64,000 bases of DNA from Marinibium conchae. Lineage in GTDB: Bacteria; Pseudomonadota; Gammaproteobacteria; Enterobacterales; Alteromonadaceae. Of the stretch, positions 33,221-42,876 are shown piece by piece. The translations under genes were made by a program, and so were the position numbers. The notes under the pieces are model-generated. The model searched no databases and was not told the DNA's origin. It was given only the letters and a program-made list of their open reading frames with translations. The stretch covers positions 239,133-303,132 of the forward strand of contig NZ_JADNRN010000004.1 in assembly GCF_015595035.1 (NCBI RefSeq), given 5' to 3'. Each line of letters opens with the position of its first letter. The stretch's first letter is position 1.

Positions 33221-34090
33221 ATGCTTATTAACGCCTTTTGCTTCGTTCTTATTAGCTTGTTTTCGACAGCAAGTGTTGCAGCTGATGACACGACATTATT
33301 CGAACCCAATAAGAGCTCACAAACCGAAGAGTTACGTGTTGTTTCTCTCTCCCCCCATCTGAGCGAAATCGTCTTTGCTTTGAATAGGCAAACAAATTTA
33401 GTGGCTGTGAGCGATTACAGTGACTACCCCTTCGGCCAAGGTTGCTTAAACCAAGCTTGCTCAATTAAAGCACCGTCTGTAGCAAGTTATCAAGGAGCTG
33501 ACATTGCTCAAATCGTTCGCCTACAACCTACTCATATCCTAGCATGGGATGGCGGCAATAAGGCCCAAGACCTTGCTCGTTTGGAGCAACTAGGATTCAC
33601 TGTTTATCGATCTGCACCTAAAAATGTGAGTGATTTACTCGAGGAAATAGAAGATATTGCTTTACTTTTACATGCTAAAAGCGAGGGCGCTACTTTGCTA
33701 AAGTCATTACGCACTCAATTTAGTCGCATAAAAGAAAGCCATATTGGCAAGCATAAAAGCGCCGTCTATTACATGAATAGCCAGCCATTGAGTGGCGTAG
33801 CAAACGACCCATGGCTCAACTCCCTACTTGCAAGCTGCGGGATCAGCAATGTTTACCAAGACTTAACAGCTGGCTTTGTGCAGTTTTCCCTAGCCGATAT
33901 TATTCGAAAACAACCCGAATTAATTATTGCCGCCTTAAATGATAATAAAGCAAACATAGAGACATTTTGGAATATGCACGAAAGTGTGCTTTCCCCTAAA
34001 TTACTGCAAGTAAATCCAGACGCATTACACCGCTTTACCCCAAGAGTGCTTCCAGCACTAGAAAAGCTATGCGAACAAGCCTATCTTTGA
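33221..34090 (+). CDS. btuF: BtuF, periplasmic vitamin B12-binding protein
   Basis: Substrate-binding protein delivering cobalamin to the BtuCD importer. 289 residues: signal peptide (about 1-21, ending SVAA), then the two-lobed helical-backbone periplasmic-binding fold with VVSLSPHLSEIVFAL, VGxxDYSDYP-like segment AVSDYSDYPFG and PTHILAWDGGN. It directly follows the CbiB-like gene. The btuC and btuD genes are not in the window. Confidence 0.9.
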   Translation: MLINAFCFVLISLFSTASVAADDTTLFEPNKSSQTEELRVVSLSPHLSEIVFALNRQTNLVAVSDYSDYPFGQGCLNQACSIKAPSVASYQGADIAQIVRLQPTHILAWDGGNKAQDLARLEQLGFTVYRSAPKNVSDLLEEIEDIALLLHAKSEGATLLKSLRTQFSRIKESHIGKHKSAVYYMNSQPLSGVANDPWLNSLLASCGISNVYQDLTAGFVQFSLADIIRKQPELIIAALNDNKANIETFWNMHESVLSPKLLQVNPDALHRFTPRVLPALEKLCEQAYL

Positions 34091-34164
34091 CTATCTATTT
34101 TCTTCTACTATATTTAGAGCATCACAATGTAATATCTTAAGTAATTGATACAAAGGTGGGCTCC

Positions 34165-34569
34165 ATGCAAGTCAAAACACTAGGCAACCGTTTTATTCTG
34201 CTCCTAAGCACCCTCCTATGTTGTGCACTCTTGTCTTCGGTCACATATGCTGATGATCATATCAGTACAGAAAGTTTCGAAAACTTACCTACAAGTAAGC
34301 GTCTTCTTCTGGATGTGCGAAGTGTTAAAGAATACAGTAAAGGACATATTCCTAGTTCGGTAAACATGCCACTTGAAGAAATTACAAGCAGCATAGAGCG
34401 GCTCTCGGAATTCAAAGACTTCCCCATTATTGTCTACTGCGAACACGGCGAACGCGCAAGTAAAGCGATCACAATGCTCGTAAATAATGGCTTTACCAAC
34501 GTTAAACATCTTCAAGGAGATATGTTAGAGTGGACGAGAGAACAACGGGCAGTTAACTCGTTGAATTAA
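34165..34569 (+). CDS. Periplasmic rhodanese-like sulfurtransferase
   Basis: 134 residues: signal peptide (about 1-30, ending VTYA), then a single rhodanese domain with LLLDVRSVKEYSKGHIPSSVNMP and the active-site loop CEHGERA, whose cysteine carries the persulfide. ATG at 34165 fits the AGGTGG upstream better than the GTG at 34156. Similar in plan to PspE of E. coli. Physiological sulfur donor unknown. Confidence 0.87.
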   Translation: MQVKTLGNRFILLLSTLLCCALLSSVTYADDHISTESFENLPTSKRLLLDVRSVKEYSKGHIPSSVNMPLEEITSSIERLSEFKDFPIIVYCEHGERASKAITMLVNNGFTNVKHLQGDMLEWTREQRAVNSLN

Positions 34570-34589
34570 AAATAAAGGCTGCTTCATTA

Positions 34590-35246
34590 ATGTCGTCTCT
34601 GCTGTCTGAAGTCAAAAGCGCTGCAAAAACGAATCTCATACCAGGCCTTATTCTTCAATCCTTTGCCCTATTAATTGTTTTTCTCTATTTCAAAGTGCCA
34701 GCAACTGCACCTGCATTTCTGTTCGCCGCTGAGCTCAAACTTCAATACCCGAGTGTTTTTGCTATTGTATCAACCTCAATATTTGGTGGTTTGCTGCCAT
34801 ATCTATTTCTAATAATAAAAGGAAAAGTGCTCAAAAACTGGCTGTACCATTTGCTCTTTTTCATTGTCGTCTGGGCTTTTATGGGCTGGCTTATTGATAG
34901 TTTTTACGTGCTTCAAAGCGATTGGTTTGGCAATAACAATGAATGGCAAACAGTGTTAAAAAAGACCCTCACCGATCAGTTTATTTTTAGCGTTTTTATT
35001 ACTAGCCCCTTGATAACCTTGCTGTATATGTGGAGAGAAACAGAATTTAATTTTAGTGAGTGCATCGACAATTTGCGAAGCAACTATTTATTTCATAGAC
35101 TCCCCGCAACCATTGTCAGCACTTGGTGTGTATGGCTTCCAGCGGTGGTCCTTATATACACCATGCCTTCAAGTCTGCAATTGCCATTATTTAACCTAGT
35201 ACTTTGCTTTTTTGTATTGCTATTGAGCGCGCTCGGCAAAGACTAA
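34590..35246 (+). CDS. Mpv17/PMP22-like polytopic membrane protein
   Basis: 218 residues with about five membrane segments (roughly 18-36, 57-77, 86-104, 130-147, 176-212). The order of elements resembles the Mpv17/PMP22 family mainly known from eukaryotes: a TLTDQFIFS segment (127-135) where the family has the xDQxxxxP motif, then a STWCVWLPAVVLIY segment (177-190) matching its W-x-x-WP-x-x-Q/N-F stretch. No catalytic residues are evident. The assignment is from memory and is weak to moderate; otherwise it is an unknown membrane protein. It starts 20 bp after the rhodanese gene and is probably co-transcribed. Confidence 0.6.
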   Translation: MSSLLSEVKSAAKTNLIPGLILQSFALLIVFLYFKVPATAPAFLFAAELKLQYPSVFAIVSTSIFGGLLPYLFLIIKGKVLKNWLYHLLFFIVVWAFMGWLIDSFYVLQSDWFGNNNEWQTVLKKTLTDQFIFSVFITSPLITLLYMWRETEFNFSECIDNLRSNYLFHRLPATIVSTWCVWLPAVVLIYTMPSSLQLPLFNLVLCFFVLLLSALGKD

Positions 35247-35286
35247 GCGAACGCGCCGCAGTGGCAGTAGCTTAAAAGTATTTAAA

Positions 35287-36483
35287 CTAGATTAGTGTAA
35301 TGCGTGCAAATTTGCGCTTACCTACTTGATATACGGCCACACCCTTTTCATTTAATACCAAGCGCGTATCGTCCACTTTTTCGCCATCAATCTTGACTGC
35401 GCCTTGCTTGATCATGCGCATTGCATCCGACGTTGAAGCGACCAAATTTGCTTGCTTCAGGAGGTTGCCAATTGCAATTCCTTCTCCTGCGTCAATTTCC
35501 AACTCAGGCATATCATCAGGTATCGCATTTTTTTGGAAGCGCTGAATAAAATCTTGCAAAGCAGCATCTGCATCACTTTCGCTATGAAAACGAGCAATAA
35601 GTTCCTGAGCTAAGGCAATTTTTACATCTCGCGGATTTTTGCCACCCTCAACATCGCGTTTAAGTTGCTGAATGTCGTCAATGGGTTTAAAGCTCAATAA
35701 TTCGTAATAACGCCACATTAATTCGTCAGAAATCGACATCACTTTGCCAAACATGTCGGTTGGCGAATCGGTGATGCCAATGTAATTGTCTAAAGACTTA
35801 GACATTTTTTGAACACCATCTAAGCCTTCAAGAAGCGGCATCATAAGAACGGTTTGCTGTTTTTGACCCTGATTTTTTTGCAGTTCTCTACCCATCAACA
35901 AGTTAAAGCGCTGATCAGTGCCACCAAGTTCCACGTCTGCTTCAAGTGCCACTGAATCCCACCCCTGAACCAAGGGGTAGAGAAATTCATGTATTGCGAT
36001 GGGTTGTCCATTAGCATAGCGCTTCTTGAAGTCGTCCCTTTCCAACATGCGAGCCACCGTCTGACTCGCTGCCAAGCGAATCATGCCGTCGGCACCAATT
36101 TTATCAAACCACTCTGAATTAAAACGAATCGTTGTCTTTGCTGGGTCTAATATCTTAAATACTTGTTCCTGATAGGTTTTAGCATTTTCAAGAACTTGTT
36201 CTTTGGTTAATGGCTTACGAGTCACGTTTTTACCGGTTGGATCACCGATTAAACCAGTGAAGTCGCCAATTAAAAAGATAACTTCATGTCCTAAGTTCTG
36301 AAAGGTACGTAGCTTATTTATTAAAACTGTATGTCCTAAATGTAGGTCTGGCGCGGTAGGATCGAAGCCTGCTTTTATTTTTAAAGGCTTTCCAGCTTTT
36401 AGCCTATCAATAAGCTCTTCTTCAATTAAAATCTCGTCTGATCCGCGTTTTATTTCCGCGAATGCTGCTTGCCAATCTGTCAT
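35287..36483 (-). CDS. tyrS: Tyrosyl-tRNA synthetase
   Basis: Class I aminoacyl-tRNA synthetase charging tRNA-Tyr. 398 residues: HLGH (48-51) as the HIGH motif, KMSKS (226-230), and a C-terminal S4 RNA-binding domain (about 335-395). This is the shorter TyrS type found in many marine gammaproteobacteria and Haemophilus. It is divergent from an M23 peptidase gene, a neighbourhood also seen in Vibrio and Shewanella. No T-box was seen upstream. Confidence 0.97.
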   Translation of the reverse strand: MTDWQAAFAEIKRGSDEILIEEELIDRLKAGKPLKIKAGFDPTAPDLHLGHTVLINKLRTFQNLGHEVIFLIGDFTGLIGDPTGKNVTRKPLTKEQVLENAKTYQEQVFKILDPAKTTIRFNSEWFDKIGADGMIRLAASQTVARMLERDDFKKRYANGQPIAIHEFLYPLVQGWDSVALEADVELGGTDQRFNLLMGRELQKNQGQKQQTVLMMPLLEGLDGVQKMSKSLDNYIGITDSPTDMFGKVMSISDELMWRYYELLSFKPIDDIQQLKRDVEGGKNPRDVKIALAQELIARFHSESDADAALQDFIQRFQKNAIPDDMPELEIDAGEGIAIGNLLKQANLVASTSDAMRMIKQGAVKIDGEKVDDTRLVLNEKGVAVYQVGKRKFARITLI

Positions 36484-36700
36484 TACTTATTCCTGTGATA
36501 CTGAAGGTATTAAAACTGACACTGTTGTCGAGCTTCATAACCTACTAAATTAATTGAGTTTTAATTGAGCCAACATTTTACTTGCTCTAAACCTACCATT
36601 AATTGCAAATTAAATAGCAGCGATTTTGAACCTTTACGCTGGATTCAAGACTAAAATCATTATATTCTGGTGTTTTGAATTGGTGCTATTTTACGGTCGT

Positions 36701-38008
36701 ATGATTACGAATACAATAAAACAACTCCCAAAACCACATCGTTTAACCTTAGCGTGCGTTGCTGCGATATTAGTGGTCTTAGCCTTGTTTCCGTCTGACT
36801 CTGTTAAGGCGTCGCGGAATCTTGAGGTAAAACAGCTAGTTCCGGGGGTCAAATACGACATTACTCTTCCTCAGTTAAGGTCCAGTGATGTTCCTAAGTC
36901 GCTTCACGACGAGACGGAAAATTGGACGACGCATAAAGTAAGCAGCGGCGACACCCTTGCTCGCATTTTTTCTAACCTAGGCTTATCGCCTACCGATACA
37001 CACAATGTTAGCAGCGCCGGCAAGTTAGCCAAAAACTTAACTAAGATTAAACCCGGTGACCTACTTTATATTCAAATTGACGAAAACAAGCAGTTTCAAT
37101 CATTGCGTTACCCCTTATCGAAAACGGAAACCCTCAGTATAAAGAAAAATGCGAATGATAAGCTCGAAAGTGACATATTGGTGCAGCAAGTCGAAACAGT
37201 ACTGAACTTCGCCCAAGGTGAAATAAAGAGTAGCTTTTGGAATGCAGGTATCGACTCAGGGCTTACTTATAATCAAATTATGCGCCTTGCTGGCATTTTT
37301 GGATGGGATATTGATTTTGGCCAAGAGATACGTCAGGGCGACACCTTCAATGTCATTTTTGAAGAGCAGTATATCGACGGTGAATTTGTTGGTTTCGGTG
37401 ATATAGTCGCAGCGGAGTTTATTAACCAAGGCGACGTGTTTCAAGCCATTAAATATGAAGATGGCAATTTCTACACACCCGACGGCCGAAGCATGCGCAA
37501 GAGCTTTCTACGTGCACCGGTGTCTTTCAAATATATAAGCTCTAGCTTCAAAAAGCGCAGATTCCATCCTGTTCAAAAGCGCTGGAAGGCTCATCGCGGT
37601 GTCGACTATGCTGCAAAAGTAGGAACGCCCGTTATGGCTGCAGGCGATGGAAAAGTCATCAAGGCAGCTTACGACCGTTATAATGGCCATCATGTATTCA
37701 TTCAACATGGCGAAAAATATACGACAAAGTACCTGCATTTTTCCAAGCGCGCGGTTAAGAAAGGTGACACTGTAAAGCAAGGGCAAACGATCGGATACTT
37801 AGGAGCCACTGGTATGGTCACAGGGCCGCATCTACATTATGAATTTTTGGTTAATGGTGTTCACAGGAATCCACGAACAGTCAAGCTACCTCAAGCCGAA
37901 CCTATTGCTAAGTCTGAGGCGGCTAAATTTGCAATTATTGCAGATAAAAAAGTTGCTATGTTGGACAACAACAAACGAATCATGCTCGCCATGCATGTTG
38001 CCGAGTAA
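36701..38008 (+). CDS. M23 family murein endopeptidase (MepM/YebA-like)
   Basis: Envelope peptidase expected to cut peptidoglycan cross-links during growth. About 435 residues from ATG 36701: signal anchor (about 14-35), an OapA/LysM-like domain (THKVSSGDTLARIFSNLGL), a middle region, then a LytM domain with zinc ligands in HRGVD (His and Asp) and in GPHLHYEF (the HLH pair). A TTG at 36626 would extend it by 25 residues with a second hydrophobic stretch and is less likely. Divergent from tyrS; its stop lies four bases from the end of the convergent SRPBCC gene. Confidence 0.9.
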   Translation: MITNTIKQLPKPHRLTLACVAAILVVLALFPSDSVKASRNLEVKQLVPGVKYDITLPQLRSSDVPKSLHDETENWTTHKVSSGDTLARIFSNLGLSPTDTHNVSSAGKLAKNLTKIKPGDLLYIQIDENKQFQSLRYPLSKTETLSIKKNANDKLESDILVQQVETVLNFAQGEIKSSFWNAGIDSGLTYNQIMRLAGIFGWDIDFGQEIRQGDTFNVIFEEQYIDGEFVGFGDIVAAEFINQGDVFQAIKYEDGNFYTPDGRSMRKSFLRAPVSFKYISSSFKKRRFHPVQKRWKAHRGVDYAAKVGTPVMAAGDGKVIKAAYDRYNGHHVFIQHGEKYTTKYLHFSKRAVKKGDTVKQGQTIGYLGATGMVTGPHLHYEFLVNGVHRNPRTVKLPQAEPIAKSEAAKFAIIADKKVAMLDNNKRIMLAMHVAE

Positions 38009-38011
38009 CAA

Positions 38012-38449
38012 CTAGGCAACCATAGCTTGTTTACGTGTGACGAGGCTGAGCTTTTCTAACGAGGCAATCCAACCATACTGTTGATGAAGCATGTCCTCTT
38101 CTCGCTTGAAACCACTTTGACTTAAGCGAATTGAGGTTGTTGTGTCATTGTCACAAGTAAACGCTATACTCACTTTGGTAATATCGTTAGTATCTTCCCA
38201 TCGCCATGTGAAGCAAAGCTCCTCGTTTTGATTGATCGATTCGTAACTGCCGATAATGGTTTGTTGGAAACCGTCAGGTGATTGCAAAATTAAGCGGTAA
38301 TTGCCACCTTCAGTAAAGTTAGACATGAACTGAGATACCATCATGTTTCCCGGTGCAAACCACCGTACTAATACGTTGGGGTCATGAAACGCACTATAAA
38401 CATCGTTTAGACCGGCGTTCAATGTCCCGTTGATGGTAAAATCATACAT
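38012..38449 (-). CDS. SRPBCC / AHSA1-type domain protein
   Basis: 145 residues, a START-like hydrophobic-ligand fold of the activator-of-Hsp90 homologue family: VYSAFHDPNVLVRWFAPG at the start, central GGNYRLILQSPDG and LCFTWRWEDT, C-terminal long helix around GWIASLEKLSL. Function is not predictable beyond small-molecule binding or stress role. Convergent with the M23 peptidase gene. Confidence 0.85.
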   Translation of the reverse strand: MYDFTINGTLNAGLNDVYSAFHDPNVLVRWFAPGNMMVSQFMSNFTEGGNYRLILQSPDGFQQTIIGSYESINQNEELCFTWRWEDTNDITKVSIAFTCDNDTTTSIRLSQSGFKREEDMLHQQYGWIASLEKLSLVTRKQAMVA

Positions 38450-38538
38450 GGTATCTACTTCACTTTTTATTGTTACTTGTGTTAAAAATTATATCGGCTA
38501 TTTTCTGATTTTCTTCACCTAAAATTAAGACTTTTTGT

Positions 38539-39486
38539 ATGTTCAAACTTGCTATAGTTTCAAGAGATCACAAAGAATATGAGCGGGCATTTACTGCGAA
38601 AAAGTGTCTTGGAGCATTTGAGAATGTCGAGCTACTTTGGTCTGGTGCTAGTGTAGAGGGCTTTTCGGGCCTTGCAGATGTAGAACTCATCTTGGCGAAT
38701 CCGAACATTGCCGCTCAGTTTGTCCATCATTGCGATAAGCTACGCTGGCTTCAGTCAACATGGGCAGGCGTTAAACCGCTTATTGACGTCACTAAAAGAG
38801 ACTATCATCTAAGCGGCTTAAAAGATGTTTTTGGTGGTCAAATGCGCGAATATGTGATGGCTTATATTCTATACTTTCAGCGCAAAATTGGAGATTTCGG
38901 CACCTATCAGCAACAAAAAAACTGGCAGCAGCAAACGCTCCCCACGCTCAAAGGAAAACGTCTTGGCATTATGGGCCTTGGCAATATTGGTTACGAAGTG
39001 GCAATTGCAGCTAAAGCCTTTGATATGAAAGTATATAGTCTAAATGCCCGTTCTCGTCCGAGCGTCGCAAACCAACACTTCTTTCTAAATGACGTTCAGA
39101 GCTTTGTGCAACACTGCGATGTTATACTGAACTTGCTTCCCCACACAGACACAACCAACGGACTATGTGACAAGGCCTTTTTTGAGGCCCTCAATCCTGC
39201 TACGCTTTTCATTAATGCAGGGAGAGGAAATGTCATTGCAAACGACGATGATATCGTGGCAGCACTTGATGACGGACGTTTATGCGGCGCTGTACTCGAC
39301 GTATTTAAAACTGAGCCTTTGCCATCGAGCCATGTATATTGGGAAACGAAGAACCTTTTGGTAACAAACCATACCGCTGCATCTAGTCAGCACACCTTGG
39401 TGTGGGAATTTTTTGAACAAAACCTTAATTGTTTCGTCAACGGCGGTACACCGGAAGGGATCATCAATTTCGAGCGAGGTTACTAG
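38539..39486 (+). CDS. D-2-hydroxyacid dehydrogenase
   Basis: NAD(P)-dependent 2-ketoacid reductase of the GhrA-like branch, 315 residues. Rossmann motif GLGNIG (146-151), catalytic triad candidates R229 (INAGRGNVI), E259 (KTEP) and H278 (TNHTAA). The substrate is not determinable; glyoxylate/hydroxypyruvate is typical for the branch. Single gene, divergent from the SRPBCC gene. Confidence 0.9.
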   Translation: MFKLAIVSRDHKEYERAFTAKKCLGAFENVELLWSGASVEGFSGLADVELILANPNIAAQFVHHCDKLRWLQSTWAGVKPLIDVTKRDYHLSGLKDVFGGQMREYVMAYILYFQRKIGDFGTYQQQKNWQQQTLPTLKGKRLGIMGLGNIGYEVAIAAKAFDMKVYSLNARSRPSVANQHFFLNDVQSFVQHCDVILNLLPHTDTTNGLCDKAFFEALNPATLFINAGRGNVIANDDDIVAALDDGRLCGAVLDVFKTEPLPSSHVYWETKNLLVTNHTAASSQHTLVWEFFEQNLNCFVNGGTPEGIINFERGY

Positions 39487-39722
39487 CGTTCACTATCAAA
39501 TGGCGATAAAGTGAGTTATTCCGGTCGAATTTAGCACTAAAGTTTAATTGAGAAATACACTTTAGTGACTCACACTTAGCATATTCATCAAGCGTCTTTC
39601 TGTGTGACTCTTGAACAATACACATGTATTTACCATCTATGGCTACTATCAATGGCTTCCATCAACAAAACACCTAATCCAGATAAATTAATTGTCAGTC
39701 AGTTCAATAATGGAGCAAGGAT

Positions 39723-41204
39723 TTGAGAATTTCCTATAAATTGATGTTTATCGTTGTATTAACGCTCATCGAAATTAGCATCACTCTTTGGTCTGTTGTA
39801 GAGCTCTCAAAAGGTGCGACCTTGCATCAACTAAATTCTTTACATCTTAAAAACAGTGCTATCTTTTCTCGGCAAGTCAGTGATTTTGTTAGTGACATTG
39901 ATACTGACATTGACACAAAAGTGAATTCGATGGAAAAGACCGTACTAGAAATAAAACAGCAACCTTTGGACTGCTTAGATATCGTAAATGCACTAAATAT
40001 CATCATAATGAAAGCTATTGGCACTTATGAAGCTTATCTGCTTTGCGAAAAAGACATTAAGGATGTGGATAAAGCTTTGGATAGCATTGACCAGTTTAGA
40101 GCGCAGAAACTTAGTCTGCCAGCCTTTCTAAGTAACATGGAAGCATCCGCAATAATATTTACAGAAAATTCAGCTCTGTTTGAAAAACCCATCACGCAAA
40201 CAGTTAATTTTCTCTTAGCGGTTTTCATTCCTTTAGTTGTTATTATTTCACTGTTAAACATTTTACTTATTACCTTCTTGTCGAGGAATATTACCCAATC
40301 AATTGGCAGCACCATTCGGGTAATGAAGGAAAAGAATTCGTCTCTCTCTCAAGAGGATATTTTTGCGACGACTACGGGTGAGTTACGGGAACTTTTGATC
40401 GTAGCAAGTGAGCGAGCACGGGAGACGGTATTGCAAGAAGAGATTAATGAAAAACTTGAGCAACTTGTATTCAAGCGGACCGAATCGCTGAGTCACGCTA
40501 ATGACGAACTCACTAGATTTGCTTACAGAACATCACATGACTTAAAGGGACCGGTCTCTGCTTCTAAAAGCCTTGCCCAGTTCATTCAACAAGATATTGA
40601 TGCAGGCAACTATACGGCAGCAAAAGCCGATGCAATGAAGGTAGAGTTGCAAATGAAAGATCTAGAAGCCCATATAAGTGGTATTTTGTCATTGACTAAA
40701 GCGACAGAAATTGAAGACTCATCCAATATCATCAATGTCGCGGAACTCCTAAGAGAAAGGATCGCTGTTTTAGAGAGGCGGTCGACAGAGCCCAAGCTTG
40801 ATATCAGAATGACTGCCGACGATAAGTTATTTTTCGAGGCAAATAAGGTGAGATTGCAACAAGTAGTTGATAATCTGCTAAGCAATGCCGTTAAATACCG
40901 TGACAGGCGTTTAACAAGTTGGTTAACTATAAGCGCAAATATTGATAAAAACAGCCTCAATTTATGCTTCGAGGATAATGGTGTAGGCTTTCCTGAAAAT
41001 AGAGAAAAAGAAGCGTTCGAGATGTTTACTCGCTTTCATAGCTCCTTAAGCTCAGGATCAGGTTTGGGCCTAGCAATAGTAAAAAAACATATAGAATTAA
41101 TGGGAGGCTCGATAAGCATATCGCCCTCACAAGCAAGCACGGAATCACTAGGGTCTGTTATTGAGATTAATATACCAGCACCTAACAATACGGTAGTTGA
41201 ATAA
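39723..41204 (+). CDS. Sensor histidine kinase
   Basis: 493 residues: membrane segment (about 7-27), a periplasmic domain of about 130 residues without recognised fold, second membrane segment (about 163-187), a coiled linker, HisKA with phospho-acceptor H272 in RTSHDLKGPV, and a HATPase domain with N box (QQVVDNLLSNAVKY), DNGVGF and GSGLGLAIVK. Start TTG at 39723. It lies just before a single-domain receiver, so output is through protein contacts or another partner rather than a DNA-binding regulator here. The signal is unknown. Confidence 0.9.
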   Translation: MRISYKLMFIVVLTLIEISITLWSVVELSKGATLHQLNSLHLKNSAIFSRQVSDFVSDIDTDIDTKVNSMEKTVLEIKQQPLDCLDIVNALNIIIMKAIGTYEAYLLCEKDIKDVDKALDSIDQFRAQKLSLPAFLSNMEASAIIFTENSALFEKPITQTVNFLLAVFIPLVVIISLLNILLITFLSRNITQSIGSTIRVMKEKNSSLSQEDIFATTTGELRELLIVASERARETVLQEEINEKLEQLVFKRTESLSHANDELTRFAYRTSHDLKGPVSASKSLAQFIQQDIDAGNYTAAKADAMKVELQMKDLEAHISGILSLTKATEIEDSSNIINVAELLRERIAVLERRSTEPKLDIRMTADDKLFFEANKVRLQQVVDNLLSNAVKYRDRRLTSWLTISANIDKNSLNLCFEDNGVGFPENREKEAFEMFTRFHSSLSSGSGLGLAIVKKHIELMGGSISISPSQASTESLGSVIEINIPAPNNTVVE

Positions 41205-41226
41205 GCATATGCAAAACGAGAAATTA

Positions 41227-41643
41227 ATGAACAACATAAGCGCACTCATCATTGATGATAGTGAAATAAATCGCTACATACTTAATAGGCAACTGAAGCT
41301 TGTGGGTATAGAGCATATTTTTGAGAACGACGATGGTAGTAGCGCCCTATCCTTTCTCTCTGCGCTTGAAGAAAACATGCGCACACTTAAAGAAAAGTTC
41401 CCTCCAACCATTATATTCCTCGACATAAACATGCCTATTGTTAATGGCTTTGACTTTCTTGAGCGTTTTGTTGAAATGGCTAAAGAAAAAGCATACCAAC
41501 GCTGCAAAGTAGTCATCTATTCGTCTTCCAGTTTAGAAGAAGATAAAGAGCGGGCGCTCAGCTTCGACTGCGTGAGCGATTATTTGGTGAAAGGCGATAG
41601 CAGCCTTGACGAGCTGAAATTAGTAGTGGAAAGACTTCACTAG
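41227..41643 (+). CDS. Single-domain response regulator (CheY/Rcp-type)
   Basis: About 138 residues from ATG 41227; other possible starts are ATG 41209 and TTG 41197. Receiver domain only: acidic pair in IIDDSE, phospho-acceptor aspartate in IIFLDINMP, signalling Ser in VIYSSSS and Lys in LVKGDSS. The long insertion before the phosphorylation site (about 15 extra residues) is typical of Rcp1-like receivers that pair with phytochrome-type or HisKA kinases lacking their own receiver. Follows the sensor kinase by 22 bp. Confidence 0.88.
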   Translation: MNNISALIIDDSEINRYILNRQLKLVGIEHIFENDDGSSALSFLSALEENMRTLKEKFPPTIIFLDINMPIVNGFDFLERFVEMAKEKAYQRCKVVIYSSSSLEEDKERALSFDCVSDYLVKGDSSLDELKLVVERLH

Positions 41644-41676
41644 TGTAATTGCTCTCTGAGCGAGACACTATAATAA

Positions 41677-42669
41677 TTAGTACTTGTAACCAGCATGAGA
41701 ATTTTTAAGGTGATAATATGTGGCTTGGGCGTAGTCCCCTTTCACACCACCGTTATTTTGGTTATACACACCAGCTTTAAAATACATAAATTGATCACCA
41801 CCGTCGTAACCGCTTCTCGACATATTATAACTACCAGTAATGTTTTTCTTACCCTCTCTAATCAAGGTAACATATAATATTTCATTTTCTACCGACACTT
41901 TATAGGAAAATTTTTCGTTCAACTCTATGCCATCGGCAGGATTCTCTAGTGTATTTGACTTAGAACCAACTAACCTGACAGTTGCATCCAATACGCCATT
42001 TACCTCATGAATAAAGTACACCGAGCCTTTAGAGTTACCTGGCAATTTTCGATAATACAAACGAAGCGGTTCATGTTTTGTGGCGTTGATCTGTGCGATA
42101 GCGACGCGTCCAATCATGTCTTCGTCACCGCTGGTTGACACTCGATTTACCGCAAGAGTCCCTTCCAAACTCCCATCGATACCACCCGCTTTTCTTTTCA
42201 TGGAGCCATGTGCGGACCCAAAAACCCAATTATTTTTGTTAACGCCACTGACTTTAACTCTCGGGTTGCCTCGACGCAGCATCTCACGCAATTCTGTTCG
42301 TGAGTACTTTGCATTCAATGAAGGTGTAGAGCCAATATTGGGACAGGCCATAACAAGCCCCCCATCACCGCCAGTATAAAAAAAAGGTTTAAGTTCAAAG
42401 CCCTTATCTAAAGCTGGCTCATAGATAATGTCTGCTTTTTTGTCTTTATTAATATCAGTTGGCAGGGTGAGCGACCAGTCTTGTAGATCGAAGTTTTGGC
42501 TTGGTTTTTTTCTAGGGTCAAGTGTTGATAAATCGCCAAGCAAGCGCCCCTGCTCAAGATTAGCATGTGGACCATGCTCACTTGGTCTGGAGTTTTGGGA
42601 AAATACCGCTGAGGACATCATTATTAACAATACGGTGATGTTAACTGATAGCACTTTACTTATTTTCAT
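41677..42669 (-). CDS. Polysaccharide lyase family 7, alginate lyase
   Basis: Secreted enzyme expected to cut alginate by beta-elimination. 330 residues from the ATG at 42669 (AGGGA upstream); an in-frame start at 42765 would put a second hydrophobic stretch before the signal peptide. Signal peptide about 1-24. PL7 motifs: RTELREM (124-130), QIN (193-195) and YFKAGVYNQ (296-304, Tyr302 as the catalytic tyrosine), plus the EPLRLYYRKLPGNSKGS stretch typical of the branch with exolytic enzymes. The histidine of the usual QIH motif is Asn195 here. Lies convergent to the kinase/receiver pair. Confidence 0.87.
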   Translation of the reverse strand: MKISKVLSVNITVLLIMMSSAVFSQNSRPSEHGPHANLEQGRLLGDLSTLDPRKKPSQNFDLQDWSLTLPTDINKDKKADIIYEPALDKGFELKPFFYTGGDGGLVMACPNIGSTPSLNAKYSRTELREMLRRGNPRVKVSGVNKNNWVFGSAHGSMKRKAGGIDGSLEGTLAVNRVSTSGDEDMIGRVAIAQINATKHEPLRLYYRKLPGNSKGSVYFIHEVNGVLDATVRLVGSKSNTLENPADGIELNEKFSYKVSVENEILYVTLIREGKKNITGSYNMSRSGYDGGDQFMYFKAGVYNQNNGGVKGDYAQATYYHLKNSHAGYKY

Positions 42670-42876
42670 TAATATATCCCTATTTACTGCTGGTGCGATA
42701 GTCCAATTAACTATTTGGCATGCGAGCAATGCTGCTAAGAACCACAGCACCAATGCAATTACCAAAAAATGATTTTTGGTAATACAATTTCACTATACAT
42801 TGTTAAGCTCAATGTTATCCAATTTACTTGCAATTAACAATTTAATTTTTCATTTGGATTATATAAAAGGAGATGA

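Noticed and set aside
39464..39652. 62-codon minus-strand frame in the gap before the sensor kinase
   Set aside because: Overlaps the 3' end of the dehydrogenase gene, lacks a ribosome-binding site and is not recognised.
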